From Actinomyces radicidentis (GTDB lineage: Bacteria > Actinomycetota > Actinomycetes > Actinomycetales > Actinomycetaceae), in the NCBI RefSeq assembly GCF_001553565.1, contig NZ_CP014228.1, positions 1,736,001 through 1,800,000 of the forward strand: a stretch of DNA of 64,000 nt. Reading direction: 5' to 3'. The notes under the pieces were generated by a model. That model was not told where the DNA came from, did no database searches, and saw only the letters and a program-made list of their open reading frames with translations. Positions 48,755 to 58,051 of the stretch are shown piece after piece; the first letter of the stretch is position 1, and each line of letters opens with the position of its first letter. Both the position numbers and the translations under genes were made by a program.

Positions 48755-49552
48755 GTGACTGACAGCCTCACCCGTGAGCTCGCCCTCGCCGTCCCCGACG
48801 ACGGCGCCGGCACCCGCCTCACCGCCCTCGTCCACGTCCCGCGCGACGTCGCCGCCGGACGGCGCCGCGCCCCGCTCGTCGTGTGCTGCCACGGCATGGG
48901 GGAGTCCGCCCTGCGCGTCGCCCCGCTGGCCCGCCGGCTCGCCGGTTCGGGCGCCGTCGTCGTGAGCCCCTCCCTCCGCGGCGGCGGGGCGGATGACGCC
49001 GGCCCGACGACGTCGATGAGCGTCCTCACCGAGGTCGCCGACGTCGGCGCCGTCCTCGACGCCGCGTGCGCCTGGCCCTTCGTCGACGCCTCGCGCACGG
49101 CCCTCTTCGGCAGGAGCCTCGGCGGGCTCGTCGCCGCGCTCGCGGCCTCCCGCCGCCGCACCGAGGTCGCCGCCCTGGCGATGTGGTACCCGGCGCTCGG
49201 CTCGCCCCGCGTCCAGCGCACGCGGTTCCGGAGCCGCCGGGCCGTGCCGGACTCCTACGCCATCGAGGTCGACGGCCGCGCGGTCGGGCTCGGGGCCCGC
49301 TACGCGCTCGATGTCTGGGACCTCGACGTCGACGCCGAGCTGCGCCGCCTGCGCATGCCGGCCCTCCTCGTGCACGGGGACGCGGACGCGGCCGTCCCCT
49401 TCGCGGTCTCGCGAGGGGCGCTGCGGGCGCTCCCGGACGCCCGGCTCGAGGTGCTGCCCGGCGCCGGGCACGGCTTCGACGGCGAGCACTGGGAGCGCGC
49501 CGTCGGGCTGACGACGGACTTCCTGGCCTGGGCGGGCGTCCTCGGGGAGTGA
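48755..49552 (+). CDS. Alpha/beta hydrolase
   Basis: 265 residues. LVVCCHGMGESALRVAPLARRLAGSGAVVVSPSLRG covers the oxyanion region, and the nucleophile elbow is ALFGRSLGGLVAAL. The Asp and His are in LLVHGDADAAVPF and GAGHGFDGEHW. No signal peptide. The family includes dienelactone hydrolases and peptidase-like esterases; substrate unknown. Divergent from the broken GT87 gene. Confidence 0.85.
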   Translation: MTDSLTRELALAVPDDGAGTRLTALVHVPRDVAAGRRRAPLVVCCHGMGESALRVAPLARRLAGSGAVVVSPSLRGGGADDAGPTTSMSVLTEVADVGAVLDAACAWPFVDASRTALFGRSLGGLVAALAASRRRTEVAALAMWYPALGSPRVQRTRFRSRRAVPDSYAIEVDGRAVGLGARYALDVWDLDVDAELRRLRMPALLVHGDADAAVPFAVSRGALRALPDARLEVLPGAGHGFDGEHWERAVGLTTDFLAWAGVLGE

Positions 49553-49676
49553 GGGGCCCCGCCGCCGGACTCACGTGCGCCGGGGTGCGCGGGCGCGGTC
49601 GAGCCGGGGCGGACAGTGCCTCCGGCCGCGGTCGACGTCCTCGGCGGCCGCGGGCGGAGGGGCTGCGGGGCGTCCC

Positions 49677-50132
49677 TCAGCCGACGAGCATCCGCTGGGC
49701 GATGCGCGCCCGGTGCAGGTCGAGCGCGGTCCGCAGCGTCTCGGTGCGGTCGCCGTACATGATCCTGACGAGCTCGGGCGCGGCGGCATCGGTCGTCTCG
49801 GGGAAGTAGCCGTGGGCGCGGACGTCGCCGTCGACGTTGACGGTGAGGGTGGTGAGGTGCTCGAGGACGGCCTCCTCGGCCTCCTCCCACCACACGCGGT
49901 CGAGGTAGGCGGAGGCGTCCCGGCGTTCGTCGAGGTTCCACAGGCGGCGGATGCGCGAGTCGTGGGCGTCGTCGGCCGGACGCGGGGTGGGGTCGAGGTA
50001 GTGCTCGACGCTCGGGACGAGGAGGAGGTCCTCGTCGAATCGCTGGCTGAGGGCCTGGGCGAGATCGGCGCGGACGCGGACGGGGAGCTCCTCGGCGATC
50101 CACGACCGCGAGGAGGGGGACTGGATGGACAT
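49677..50132 (-). CDS. Uncharacterised acidic protein
   Basis: 151 residues with no motif I recognise. It is soluble, Asp/Glu-rich and has WNLDERRDASAYLDRVWWEEAEEAVLEHL in the middle, followed by a strand-rich part (LTVNVDGDVRAHGYFP). ATG 50132 has AGGAGAA about 8 bases upstream. It is divergent from the sirtuin gene with a 228-base gap, so shared regulation is possible. Confidence 0.55.
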   Translation of the reverse strand: MSIQSPSSRSWIAEELPVRVRADLAQALSQRFDEDLLLVPSVEHYLDPTPRPADDAHDSRIRRLWNLDERRDASAYLDRVWWEEAEEAVLEHLTTLTVNVDGDVRAHGYFPETTDAAAPELVRIMYGDRTETLRTALDLHRARIAQRMLVG

Positions 50133-50360
50133 GTTTCATTCTCCTGGCTTCGAATGAGTGACTCCATGCTGTCCCATGTGGAAGCGGTTATCGGATTCAG
50201 TGGCGTATCCATACGGTCACGGTTTCGTCTCGCGGTGACCGCGCAGGTCAGCGGGTGAATGAGGCATGTCAAACGTTGTCGCACCGCAATGCCGCGGATG
50301 GCTCCCGTGCGGATGAGGGTGCCCTTGGCTTCGATTGCATCGAATCGATAGTGTGGGCTC
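50133..50360. promoter_or_regulatory. Divergent region with a palindrome upstream of the sirtuin gene
   Basis: The 228 bases are less GC-rich than the surroundings. TTCGATTGCATCGAA at 50330-50344 is a perfect 6-3-6 palindrome. TAGTGT at 50349-50354 is 6 bases before the GTG at 50361. A regulator at the palindrome would overlap the promoter. No gene is inside. Confidence 0.5.
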
Positions 50361-51299
50361 GTGACCTCCCAGAACGCCTCGCAGGGCGCCGCCCTCCTCG
50401 ACCTCACCCCCGGACTCACCCTCACCTCCGGCCTCTCCGAGCGCGTCGACAAGCTGGTCCGCGCCCTCGGGACCGCCGACGCCGTCCTCGTGGGCGCCGG
50501 CTCCGGCCTCTCCGTCGCCGACGGCGACGCCCACACGGGCGATGTCTTCGAGGAGCGCTTCGCTGACCTCATCGCCCGCCACGGCTACCACGGCGCGTAC
50601 CCCGGCGGCTTCCACCCCTACGAGACCGAGGAGGAGCGTTGGGCCTTCTGGGCGCGCAACATCGCCCTCCAGCGCTACGAGACCGGACCGGGGCGGGTCT
50701 ACGCCGACCTCCTCGCCGTGCTGCGCTCCGTGCCCGCCGGGCGCGACGCCTTCGTCCTCACGACCAACGTCGACCATCGCTTCCAGAGGGCCGGCTTCGA
50801 CGAGGAGCGTCTCTTCTGCACCCAGGGCGACTACGGGCTCCTCCAGTGCTCCGTGCCCTGCGCCCAGGTCACCTACGACGCCCTGCCCTACGTCGAGGCC
50901 ATGCTCGCCGGACAGGAGCGCACGGGCGACACGGTCCGCGTTCCCACCGAGACCCTGCCGACCTGCCCGCGCTGCGGCGCCCTCCTCACCACCAACCTGC
51001 GCGCCGACGACCGCTTCGTCCAGGACGAGGGCTGGTACGCCGCCGCCGAGCGCTACCGCGACTGGGCGGCGGCGCACATGACCGGCCGTGTCCTCCACCT
51101 CGAGCTCGGCGTCGGCATGAACACCCCTCTCATCATCAAGTACCCCTTCTGGCGGTGCACCTACGACAACCCCGCGGCGACCTTCGCGTCCATCGACCCT
51201 CAGGCCGTCACCGCCCGCGAGATCGTCGACCGCTCGATCCTCATCCGCTCCGGTGCCGCGCCCGTCATCGCCGCGCTGCGCGAGCGCCTCGGCGGCTGA
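50361..51299 (+). CDS. SirTM-like (class M) sirtuin
   Basis: 312 residues. NAD-binding VLVGAGSGLSVADG lies near residues 47-60. In place of the usual catalytic HG it has TTNVDHRFQRAGF and LFCTQGDYGLLQC, with N136 and Q155 at the positions reported as critical in streptococcal and staphylococcal SirTM mono-ADP-ribosyltransferases. A zinc site is suggested by the Cys pair around GDYGLLQCSVPC and CPRCG. SirTM genes normally sit with a macrodomain, a lipoate-type GcvH-L carrier and LplA2; none is present here. Function is thus inferred: protein ADP-ribosylation or deacylation. Confidence 0.82.
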   Translation: MTSQNASQGAALLDLTPGLTLTSGLSERVDKLVRALGTADAVLVGAGSGLSVADGDAHTGDVFEERFADLIARHGYHGAYPGGFHPYETEEERWAFWARNIALQRYETGPGRVYADLLAVLRSVPAGRDAFVLTTNVDHRFQRAGFDEERLFCTQGDYGLLQCSVPCAQVTYDALPYVEAMLAGQERTGDTVRVPTETLPTCPRCGALLTTNLRADDRFVQDEGWYAAAERYRDWAAAHMTGRVLHLELGVGMNTPLIIKYPFWRCTYDNPAATFASIDPQAVTAREIVDRSILIRSGAAPVIAALRERLGG

Positions 51300-51365
51300 G
51301 TCGGGACCCGGGGGCAGGACGACGTCGCCGTCGGCCCTCCGGAGCGTCGTCGACGACGGTCCCGC

Positions 51366-52389
51366 TCAGTCCCGCTCGGGCACGAACCAGGCGCCCGCGG
51401 CCGCCGCGACCGAGAGCGCCGAGGCGAGCGTCCAGATGAGGCCGTAGCCGCGCCCGAGGCCGTCATCCCGTCGTGCTGCATCTGCGAGACGAGGTGCGTC
51501 TCGATGATGGCCATGTGGAAGCCGCAGGTGAAGAAGGCCGTGAAGACGATGAGGTAGCCGCGGTCGTGGAAGGCGCGGCGCAGCAGGTCCCGCAGCTCCG
51601 GGCGCTCGGGGAGCAGGTCCTGGTCCGCCGGCGCCGCCGCCTCGAGGAGCTCCTCGGGAGCGGGGCCGGCGTCGGGACGCTCGGGGGCGACGACGGTGCT
51701 GCGCCCCTCGGCGTCGTCGTGCCCGCCTGAGCCGGCCGAGCCGTCAGGGCCGTCGGGCCCCACGGCCGGACCCCGCAGGCCCACGGCGCACATCCACACG
51801 ATGACCGGGATCGCCGCGAGGGCCGGGACCGCCAGCACGGTGAGGGCGCCGGTGAGCCCGAGGGCCGCCAGCAGGGAGGCGATCGCGGGGGACACGGCGG
51901 TCCCCACACGATCCCCGCGCTCGCCGTCACCACGCCCGAGGCGGAGGTCGACTGCGCCCGCGTTATCCGGTGCGAGACGACGCCCATGACGACGCCGAAG
52001 GCCAGCACGCCCGTCCCGCCCGGCAGTAGCACGCCCATGATCGCCATGACCGCGACCAGCCCCGAGACGTGCGGCAGGGCGGCGAGACCTCCGGAGACCA
52101 TGAGCGCCCCGGCGACGAGTGCGGTGCGGTCCGAGGTGCGCAGGGCCAGCGCCCCGGCGAGCGGCCCGGCGACGCCGGAGGCGAGCTGCGCGACCGCCAT
52201 GACGAGGCTGACCCGGTCGTAGGACAGGCCCGTGGCCGCCACGAGCGGCTGGACGAGCATCCCGAAGTTGGAGCGCGTGCCGGCACCGAGCCCGTAGACG
52301 AGGCAAGCCGCCGTCGTCAGCCCGACGAGCGAGCCGCGCGAGAGCGGCGACGGGCGCGAGACGGGGGCGGGCGCGGCGGGGGAGGCCAC
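51366..52389 (-). pseudogene. Major facilitator superfamily transporter, frameshifted and internally deleted
   Basis: GTG 52389 starts VASPAAPAPVSRPSPLSRGSL, followed by helices GLTTAACLVYGLGAGTRSNFG and others to GVVTASAGIVWG. At 51902-51905 a G run seems one base short (G4 where G5 would give GTAVSPAIASLL) and the frame shifts. The next frame continues to AFFTCGFHMAIIETHLVSQMQHDGMTASG, then jumps to GYGLIWTLASALSVAAAAGAWFVPERD, so helices 8-11 (about 150 residues) are missing. Two independent lesions make it nonfunctional. CACATT (52401-52396, minus) is its leaderless -10. Confidence 0.85.
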
Positions 52390-52464
52390 CCGGGCAATGT
52401 GCGCGGGGCGGCACCGCGCCCGCAGAGTCGTCCGGGTCCCGGAAGCGGGCTGCGTGCGCGCGGC

Positions 52465-52470
52465 TAGGCT
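52465..52470 (+). promoter_or_regulatory. -10 of the large ABC transporter gene
   Basis: TAGGCT at 52465-52470; the predicted 45-base leader begins with the 9-base tandem repeat and ends with GGAAGAGG before GTG 52522. Confidence 0.45.
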
Positions 52471-52474
52471 CGAT

Positions 52475-52501
52475 CCACCCCGCCCACCCCGCCCACCCCG
52501 C
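52475..52501. repeat. Three tandem copies of CCACCCCGC
   Basis: Three exact 9-base units at 52475-52483, 52484-52492 and 52493-52501 lie in the leader of the ABC transporter gene. Copy number could vary by slippage. Confidence 0.85.
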
Positions 52502-52521
52502 CGTCCCGGAAGAGGCTCCCC

Positions 52522-55500
52522 GTGCTCGAGCTGCGCGACATCGTCAAGGCCTACCGGACCTCGACCCTCACCCAGACCGCCCTCGACGGCGTCACCGTCT
52601 CCTTCCGTGACAACGAGTTCGTCGCGGTCCTCGGCCAGTCCGGCTCCGGCAAGACGACGATGCTCAACGTCATCGGCGGCCTCGACCACTTCGACGACGG
52701 CGACCTCGTCATCGACGGCGTCTCCACCAAGGACTTCAAGGACCGCGACTGGGACGCCTACCGCAACAACCGCATCGGCTTCGTCTTCCAGTCCTACAAC
52801 CTCATCCCGCACCAGAGCGTGCTCGCCAACGTCGAGCTCGCCCTCACCCTCTCCGGGGTCTCCCGCGCCGAGCGCCGCGAGCGGGCGCTCGCGGCCCTGG
52901 ACCAGGTCGGGCTCGCCGACCACGTCGGCAAGCGCCCCAGCCAGCTCTCCGGCGGCCAGATGCAGCGCGTCGCCATCGCCCGCGCCCTCATCAACGACCC
53001 CGAGATCCTCCTCGCCGACGAGCCGACCGGCGCCCTCGACTCCGCCACGAGCGTCCAGGTCATGGACCTCCTGAGGGACGTCGCCCGCGACCGGCTCGTC
53101 GTCATGGTCACCCACAACCCCGAGCTCGCCCACGAGTACGCCACCCGCATCGTCGAGCTCGCCGACGGCTCCATCGTCTCCGACACCGACCCGCTCGCCC
53201 CGGGCGCGCCCCTGGAGCGCCGCGCCCGGGCCGCCCGTCGCACCCGCATGGGGGCGCTGACGGCCCTCGCCCTGTCCTTCAACAACCTCATGACGAAGAA
53301 GGGCCGCACGATCATGACCTCCTTCGCGGGGTCGATCGGCATCATCGGGATCGCGCTCATCCTCGCGCTCGCCAACGGCGTCAACGGCTACATCGCCCGC
53401 ACCGAGGAGGAGACCCTCGCCAGCTACCCGCTCCAGATCGAGCGCCTCGGCATGGACTACACGGCGATCCTGTCCCAGGCGGCCGACGACTCCACCGCCT
53501 CCGACCTGCCCAGCGGCGCCATCGGCGAGCGCCGCACCCTCAAGGACATGTTCGGCTCGGCGACGACGAACGACCTCGCCCACCTCAAGACCTACCTCGA
53601 CCACGACGGCGGTGGGATCGACGCGCTCACCAACGCCGTCGAGTACCGCTACGACGTCACCCCGCAGCTCTACCTGCCGCGCGGCTCGGGCACGACGGGC
53701 CCGGGCGGAGCCCCCACCCAGGTCAACCCCGACTCCGCCTTCTCCTCCTTCGGGGCGCTCGCCCAGCAGAGCCAGATGAGCGTCTTCCAGCAGCTCGCCT
53801 CGGACACCTCCCTCTACGAGGACCAGTACCGGCTGCGCTCCGGGCGCTGGCCGAGCGGCGCGGACGAGCTCGTCGTCGTCCTCTCCCCGGACGGCCGCAT
53901 CACCGACGCCGCCGAGTACGCCCTGGGCCTGCGCGACCACGCCGAGCTCGAGGCCATGATGCAGACCTACGCCTCCGGGCAGGCGGCCGGGTCACCGGTC
54001 GCGAGCGCCGTCTTGGGTGCCGGCGCGAGCGCGACGGCGTCCGCCTCCGCGTCGGCGACACCGTCGGCCACTCCGACCGCCACAGGGTCGGTGAGCCCCG
54101 CAGAGCGCACCCTGCACGACAACGACCTCATCGGCCGCACACTCAAGCTCGTCCCCGCCTACGAGCGCTACCAGCACGACGACGACCGCGGCGTCTGGGT
54201 CGACAAGTCCGACGACGCCGCCTGCATGGGCTCCCTCGTCGACCACGGCGAGGACGTCCGCGTCGTCGGCGTCGTCCAGGCCAAGGACAAGCAGGGATCC
54301 CTCGCCCCCGGCGTCTACTACACCCCCGCCCTCACGAAGCACCTCATGCAGGAGGCCGACGGCGCCGACATCGTCGAGGCCCAGCTCGCCCACCCCGGCA
54401 CGGACGTCTTCTCCGGACAGTCCTTCACCGACCTCGCCGCCGGCAAGGGCGCCGACAGCATCGACCTGTCCAGCCTCTTCACCATCGACTCCACCAGGCT
54501 CAAGAGCGCCTTCAGCATCGACTCGTCCAAGATCGACGCCTCCGCCCTCGACCTGTCCGGCGTCGACCTCAGCGGGATCACCAGCCAGCCTCTCGACCTC
54601 TCCAGCCTCGACCTGTCCGCCCTCCAGGACGCGAACCCGCAGATCGACCTGTCCGGCATCGACCTGTCCTCCACGAGCCTCGCCGACCTCGCCACGAAGT
54701 ACCCCGAGCTCGCCAAGATCGATTACCCGACCCTCATCAGCGAGGCCCTGGCCGACGGCGTCATCAAGGACGGCGCCAGCGGCAAGGTCTCTCAGATGAT
54801 GACCCGGGTCATCGCCGGCTTCGCCGACTACCAGGCCCAGCACGCCGCCGGCGCGAACGCCTCCGACACCTCCGACGACCCCGACCTCGCCACCCTCACC
54901 GCCGACTACCTCGCGCAGCCCTCGGTCCAGAAGACCATCTTCGACACCCTCCGCTCCGACGACGTCATCGACTCCGCCCGCCTCACCGAGAACCTCACCA
55001 AGGCCCTCGGGGACGACCCCGCCGTCTCCGACGTCTCCGCCGACGTGCGCGACCAGCTCGTCACCGCCATCGGCGAGCAGGTCGCCGGCCAGGTCGGCCA
55101 GCAGATCACGAGCGCCCTGTCCGCCGCCGTCCAGGCGGCGATGAACCAGGCGATGACCCAGATGATGACGGCCGTCCAGCAGCAGATCGCCACGCAGGTG
55201 CAGGCCGCCATGAGCCGCATGACGCAGCAGATCCCCGCCGCCATGACGATCGACGAGTCGGCCTTCAAGGAGGCCTTCAAGCTCGACATGACGCCCACCG
55301 CGCTCGCCGAGCTCATGAGCACGCTCGTCACCACGGACGTGCCCACCTACGACACGAACCTCTCCGACCTGGGCTGGGCCGACCCCGCGAACCCCTCCGG
55401 GATCGACATCTACCCCAAGGACTTCAAGGCCAAGGACGAGGTCAAGACCCTCCTGGCCGACTACAACGCGGACCAGGCCGCCGCCGGTCACAAGGACCGC

Positions 55501-55965
55501 GCCATCACCTACACCGACGTCGTCGGCACCCTCATGAGCTCGGTGACCCGCATCGTCAACATCATCAGCTGGATGCTCATCGCCTTCGTCGCGATCTCGC
55601 TCGTCGTCTCCAGCATCATGATCGCGATCATCACCTACATCTCCGTGCTCGAGCGGAAGAAGGAGATCGGCATCCTGCGCGCCATCGGCGCCTCCAAGTC
55701 CGACGTCCGCCACGTCTTCAACGCGGAGACCGTCATCGAGGGGCTTCTTGCCGGTTTCCTCGGCGTCGGCATCACGCTCCTCCTGTGCCTGCCGGTCAAC
55801 GTGATCGTCAACGACCGCTTCGGGGTCCATCCCATCGCGCAGCTGCCGTGGACGGCCGGCGTCGTCCTCGTCCTCATCTCCGTGGGGCTCACCGTCCTGG
55901 CGGGCATCATCCCGTCCGGAAAGGCGGCGCGCGAGGACCCGGTCGAGGCCCTGCGCAGCGAGTGA
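52522..55965 (+). CDS. MacB/FtsX-type ABC transporter, ATPase and permease fused, with a large ectodomain
   Basis: 1147 residues. The ATPase (1-235) shows [17 protein letters not shown], the signature [16 protein letters not shown] and Walker [13 protein letters not shown]. One helix at about 256-285 leads to a 720-residue extracellular region. It includes a Ser/Thr/Ala linker, a run of DLSxxDLS repeats (646-735) and a Gln/Ala-rich helical segment (856-908, coiled-coil-like). Three C-terminal helices with [21 protein letters not shown] form the FtsX domain. Such MacB-like machines do not always pump; they may transmit force to cell-envelope partners or export peptides. No partner protein is adjacent. 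Confidence 0.88.
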   Translation: MLELRDIVKAYRTSTLTQTALDGVTVSFRDNEFVAVLGQSGSGKTTMLNVIGGLDHFDDGDLVIDGVSTKDFKDRDWDAYRNNRIGFVFQSYNLIPHQSVLANVELALTLSGVSRAERRERALAALDQVGLADHVGKRPSQLSGGQMQRVAIARALINDPEILLADEPTGALDSATSVQVMDLLRDVARDRLVVMVTHNPELAHEYATRIVELADGSIVSDTDPLAPGAPLERRARAARRTRMGALTALALSFNNLMTKKGRTIMTSFAGSIGIIGIALILALANGVNGYIARTEEETLASYPLQIERLGMDYTAILSQAADDSTASDLPSGAIGERRTLKDMFGSATTNDLAHLKTYLDHDGGGIDALTNAVEYRYDVTPQLYLPRGSGTTGPGGAPTQVNPDSAFSSFGALAQQSQMSVFQQLASDTSLYEDQYRLRSGRWPSGADELVVVLSPDGRITDAAEYALGLRDHAELEAMMQTYASGQAAGSPVASAVLGAGASATASASASATPSATPTATGSVSPAERTLHDNDLIGRTLKLVPAYERYQHDDDRGVWVDKSDDAACMGSLVDHGEDVRVVGVVQAKDKQGSLAPGVYYTPALTKHLMQEADGADIVEAQLAHPGTDVFSGQSFTDLAAGKGADSIDLSSLFTIDSTRLKSAFSIDSSKIDASALDLSGVDLSGITSQPLDLSSLDLSALQDANPQIDLSGIDLSSTSLADLATKYPELAKIDYPTLISEALADGVIKDGASGKVSQMMTRVIAGFADYQAQHAAGANASDTSDDPDLATLTADYLAQPSVQKTIFDTLRSDDVIDSARLTENLTKALGDDPAVSDVSADVRDQLVTAIGEQVAGQVGQQITSALSAAVQAAMNQAMTQMMTAVQQQIATQVQAAMSRMTQQIPAAMTIDESAFKEAFKLDMTPTALAELMSTLVTTDVPTYDTNLSDLGWADPANPSGIDIYPKDFKAKDEVKTLLADYNADQAAAGHKDRAITYTDVVGTLMSSVTRIVNIISWMLIAFVAISLVVSSIMIAIITYISVLERKKEIGILRAIGASKSDVRHVFNAETVIEGLLAGFLGVGITLLLCLPVNVIVNDRFGVHPIAQLPWTAGVVLVLISVGLTVLAGIIPSGKAAREDPVEALRSE

Positions 55966-56068
55966 GGCGGCGGGCGGCGCCGGTGCCCACAGGCGCTCGC
56001 CACGGCGCACCCGGTCATCGGACGTCTCCGCAGGTCGGAAGGCCTGCCCGGCCGGTGCGGGTGGCGGC

Positions 56069-56074
56069 TAGGGT
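56069..56074 (+). promoter_or_regulatory. -10 of the DJ-1 gene
   Basis: TAGGGT at 56069-56074, with AGGAGGAA at 56125-56132 before ATG 56135. Confidence 0.4.
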
Positions 56075-56134
56075 CGGTTCCGACGACCCCGACGCGTCGG
56101 CCGAGCACTCCGGCGTCGGCCCTCAGGAGGAAGC

Positions 56135-56716
56135 ATGGCGGACTTCAAGGCGGCAACGACCAAGAAGGTGGCGATCCTCGTCGCCCCCGGCCTGGAGGAG
56201 ATCGAGGCGCTCGCGCCCCTCGACGTCCTGTGGCGCGCCGGCGTGCCCACGGACCTCGTCTCAATCACCCGCAGCCGCCAGGTGACCTCGTCCCACAACG
56301 TCGTCGTCACCTGCAACCGGACCCTCGACGAGGCGCGCCTCGAGGACTACGACATGCTCGTCCTGCCCGGCGGCATCCCAGGCATGCCGAACCTCAAGGC
56401 CGACGCCCGCGTCATCGACGCCGTCACCTCGCGGATCCAGGCGGACCGCCCCGTCGCCGCCATCTGCGCCTCGCCCTCGATCCTCGCCGACGCCGGCCTC
56501 ATCACCGGCCGCCGCGCCACCGTGAACCCCGGCTTCGTCGACGTCCTCAAGGTCAACGACGTCGAGGTGAGCGAGGACGCCGTCGTCGTCGACGGCAACC
56601 TCATCACGAGCCGCGGCATGGCGACCGCCACCGACTTCGGCCTCGAGATCGTGCGCCACTACCTCGGCGACGATGCCGTCGAGGACGTCAAGAAGAAGAT
56701 CGTCCACCAGGGCTGA
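56135..56716 (+). CDS. DJ-1/PfpI family protein
   Basis: 193 residues. KVAILVAPGLEEIEALAPLDVL at the start and YDMLVLPGGIPGMPNL are typical of the DJ-1 branch. The reactive cysteine sits in VAAICASPSILADAGL and the glutamate in GLEEIE. GNLITSRGMATATDFGLEIV matches the YajL/DJ-1 C-terminus. Proposed roles include oxidative-stress chaperone and glyoxalase-type repair; none is proven here. A strong terminator follows. Confidence 0.9.
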   Translation: MADFKAATTKKVAILVAPGLEEIEALAPLDVLWRAGVPTDLVSITRSRQVTSSHNVVVTCNRTLDEARLEDYDMLVLPGGIPGMPNLKADARVIDAVTSRIQADRPVAAICASPSILADAGLITGRRATVNPGFVDVLKVNDVEVSEDAVVVDGNLITSRGMATATDFGLEIVRHYLGDDAVEDVKKKIVHQG

Positions 56717-56740
56717 GCGCCCGGAGCGGCCAGAGCACGC

Positions 56741-56781
56741 GACGGCGCCGCGGTCCCCGTGAGGGGGATCGCGGCGCCGTC
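56741..56781. terminator. Bidirectional terminator between the DJ-1 and aldo/keto reductase genes
   Basis: An 18-bp stem (56741-56758, 56764-56781) with one G-U pair and a 5-base loop, between convergent genes. Confidence 0.8.
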
Positions 56782-56894
56782 GTCGTTCCCGACGCTCTCG
56801 TTGTCGACCGTCAGTGCACTGCTCGACCGGCTGATCTCCAGGAATCAGACGGTCGACGGGTGCGTTGCCGGTCGACCACCGGGGGAGGGGCGGC

Positions 56895-57809
56895 TCAGAG
56901 GTCGATCGTGTCCGGGTCCGGGTAGTCGCCCTCGATCTCGATGGCGTCGAGCGTCGCCATCTGCGCGGCGTCCAGCTCGAAGTCGAAGAGCTCGGCGTTG
57001 GAGGCGATGCGCTCCGGCGTCACGGACTTCGGGAGCACGACGATGTCCTTCTGGACGAGCCAGCGCAGCGCGACCTGGGCCGGGGTCCTCCCGAGGGACT
57101 CGGCAACCTGGCCGAGGACCTCGTTGTCGAGGACCTTTCCGGAGCCGAGCGGGCTCCAGGCCTCGACGACGAGGCCGTTGGCGGTCGCGTAGTCCGCAGC
57201 GGCCCTCTGGGCGAAGCCGAGGTGGTACTCGATCTGGTTGACCATGGGCGGGACGTCGCCGTCCTCGATGAGCGCCTGGAGGTGGTGCTCGAGGAAGTTG
57301 GAGACGCCGATGGCGCGGGCCTTGCCCTCGCGGTAGACCTCCTCGAGGGCGGACCACAGGGTCGAGTTGATCTCGCGCCAGTTGTCGTAGTGCTTGGCGT
57401 TGGCCGGCCAGTGGATGAGGTAGAGGTCGACGTAGTCGAGGTCGAGCTGGGCGAGCGAGGTCTCGAAGGCGGCGACGGCGGCCTCCTTGAGGCCGGGGAG
57501 GTCCTCGGTGGAGGTCTCGGCGTCCTCGAGGACGGCGTCGAGGAAGTCCTTCTTCCAGAGCTTCGTGGTGACGAAGAGGTCCTTGCGCGTCAGGCCGTTC
57601 TCCTCGAGGGCCTCGGCGATGCCCTTGCCGACGGCCTCCTCGTTGCCGTAGGCGGCGGCGGTGTCGATGTGGCGGTAGCCGTCGCGGATGGCGGCCTTGA
57701 CGCCCTCGGTCGCCTGGGAGGCGTCCGTGATCTGCCAGGTGCCGTAGCCGACCCCGGGGATCTCGTTGCCGTTGGAGAGTCGGACGTTGTCAGCGATGGA
57801 GGTGATCAT
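56895..57809 (-). CDS. Aldo/keto reductase (AKR5/2,5-diketo-gluconate reductase type)
   Basis: 304 residues, complete. The tetrad is visible: Asp and Tyr in GYRHIDTAAAYGNEEAVG, Lys in VTTKLWKKD, His in DLYLIHWPANAKHYD. NADPH-binding elements IGVSNF, WSPLGSG and VVLPKSVTPERIASNAELFDF are normal. Probable NADPH-dependent reduction of aldehydes or diketo sugars. ATG has GGAAGGA about 10 bases upstream, and TATAAT on the minus strand (57841-57836) is the strongest -10 in the window. Confidence 0.92.
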   Translation of the reverse strand: MITSIADNVRLSNGNEIPGVGYGTWQITDASQATEGVKAAIRDGYRHIDTAAAYGNEEAVGKGIAEALEENGLTRKDLFVTTKLWKKDFLDAVLEDAETSTEDLPGLKEAAVAAFETSLAQLDLDYVDLYLIHWPANAKHYDNWREINSTLWSALEEVYREGKARAIGVSNFLEHHLQALIEDGDVPPMVNQIEYHLGFAQRAAADYATANGLVVEAWSPLGSGKVLDNEVLGQVAESLGRTPAQVALRWLVQKDIVVLPKSVTPERIASNAELFDFELDAAQMATLDAIEIEGDYPDPDTIDL

Positions 57810-57835
57810 GAATAAGAATCCTTCCGTTCGCGTTC

Positions 57836-57841
57836 ATTATA
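57836..57841 (-). promoter_or_regulatory. Consensus TATAAT -10 of the aldo/keto reductase gene
   Basis: TATAAT read on the minus strand, 27 bases upstream of the ATG. No convincing -35 is seen 17 bases further up. Confidence 0.7.
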
Positions 57842-57907
57842 GGTGAGGCTCCTCCGCCTCGCTCGTCGAGCGTGTTCGCGCTCGGCGCGACCCGAATGGC
57901 GGCTGAC

Positions 57908-58031
57908 CTGTCCACGAGGGCGCCTCAGAATGCCCTCGAGCCCGGTCCGGTGCGGCGTGATCCGCAAAATCTCAACAATCTCAGGGGTGGCTCTCCTCCA
58001 GAACGAGTTTCTGAGGCGCCCTCGTGGACAG
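57908..58031. repeat. 124-bp element bounded by a perfect 23-base inverted repeat
   Basis: The 23-base arms at 57908-57930 and 58009-58031 are exact reverse complements (beginning CTGTCCACGAGGGCGCCT). The 78-base interior, with an AT-rich patch CAAAATCTCAACAATCTC, has no ORF. No target duplication is obvious at the edges. It lies between two minus-strand genes and may be a MITE-like element or a large transcribed hairpin. Confidence 0.8.
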
Positions 58032-58051
58032 CGGGCCGCGGCCGTGCTCCC

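Noticed and set aside
49553..50132. Macrodomain or GcvH-L partner next to the sirtuin
   Set aside because: The divergent 151-residue protein shows neither a macrodomain phosphate-binding loop nor a lipoyl-lysine motif.
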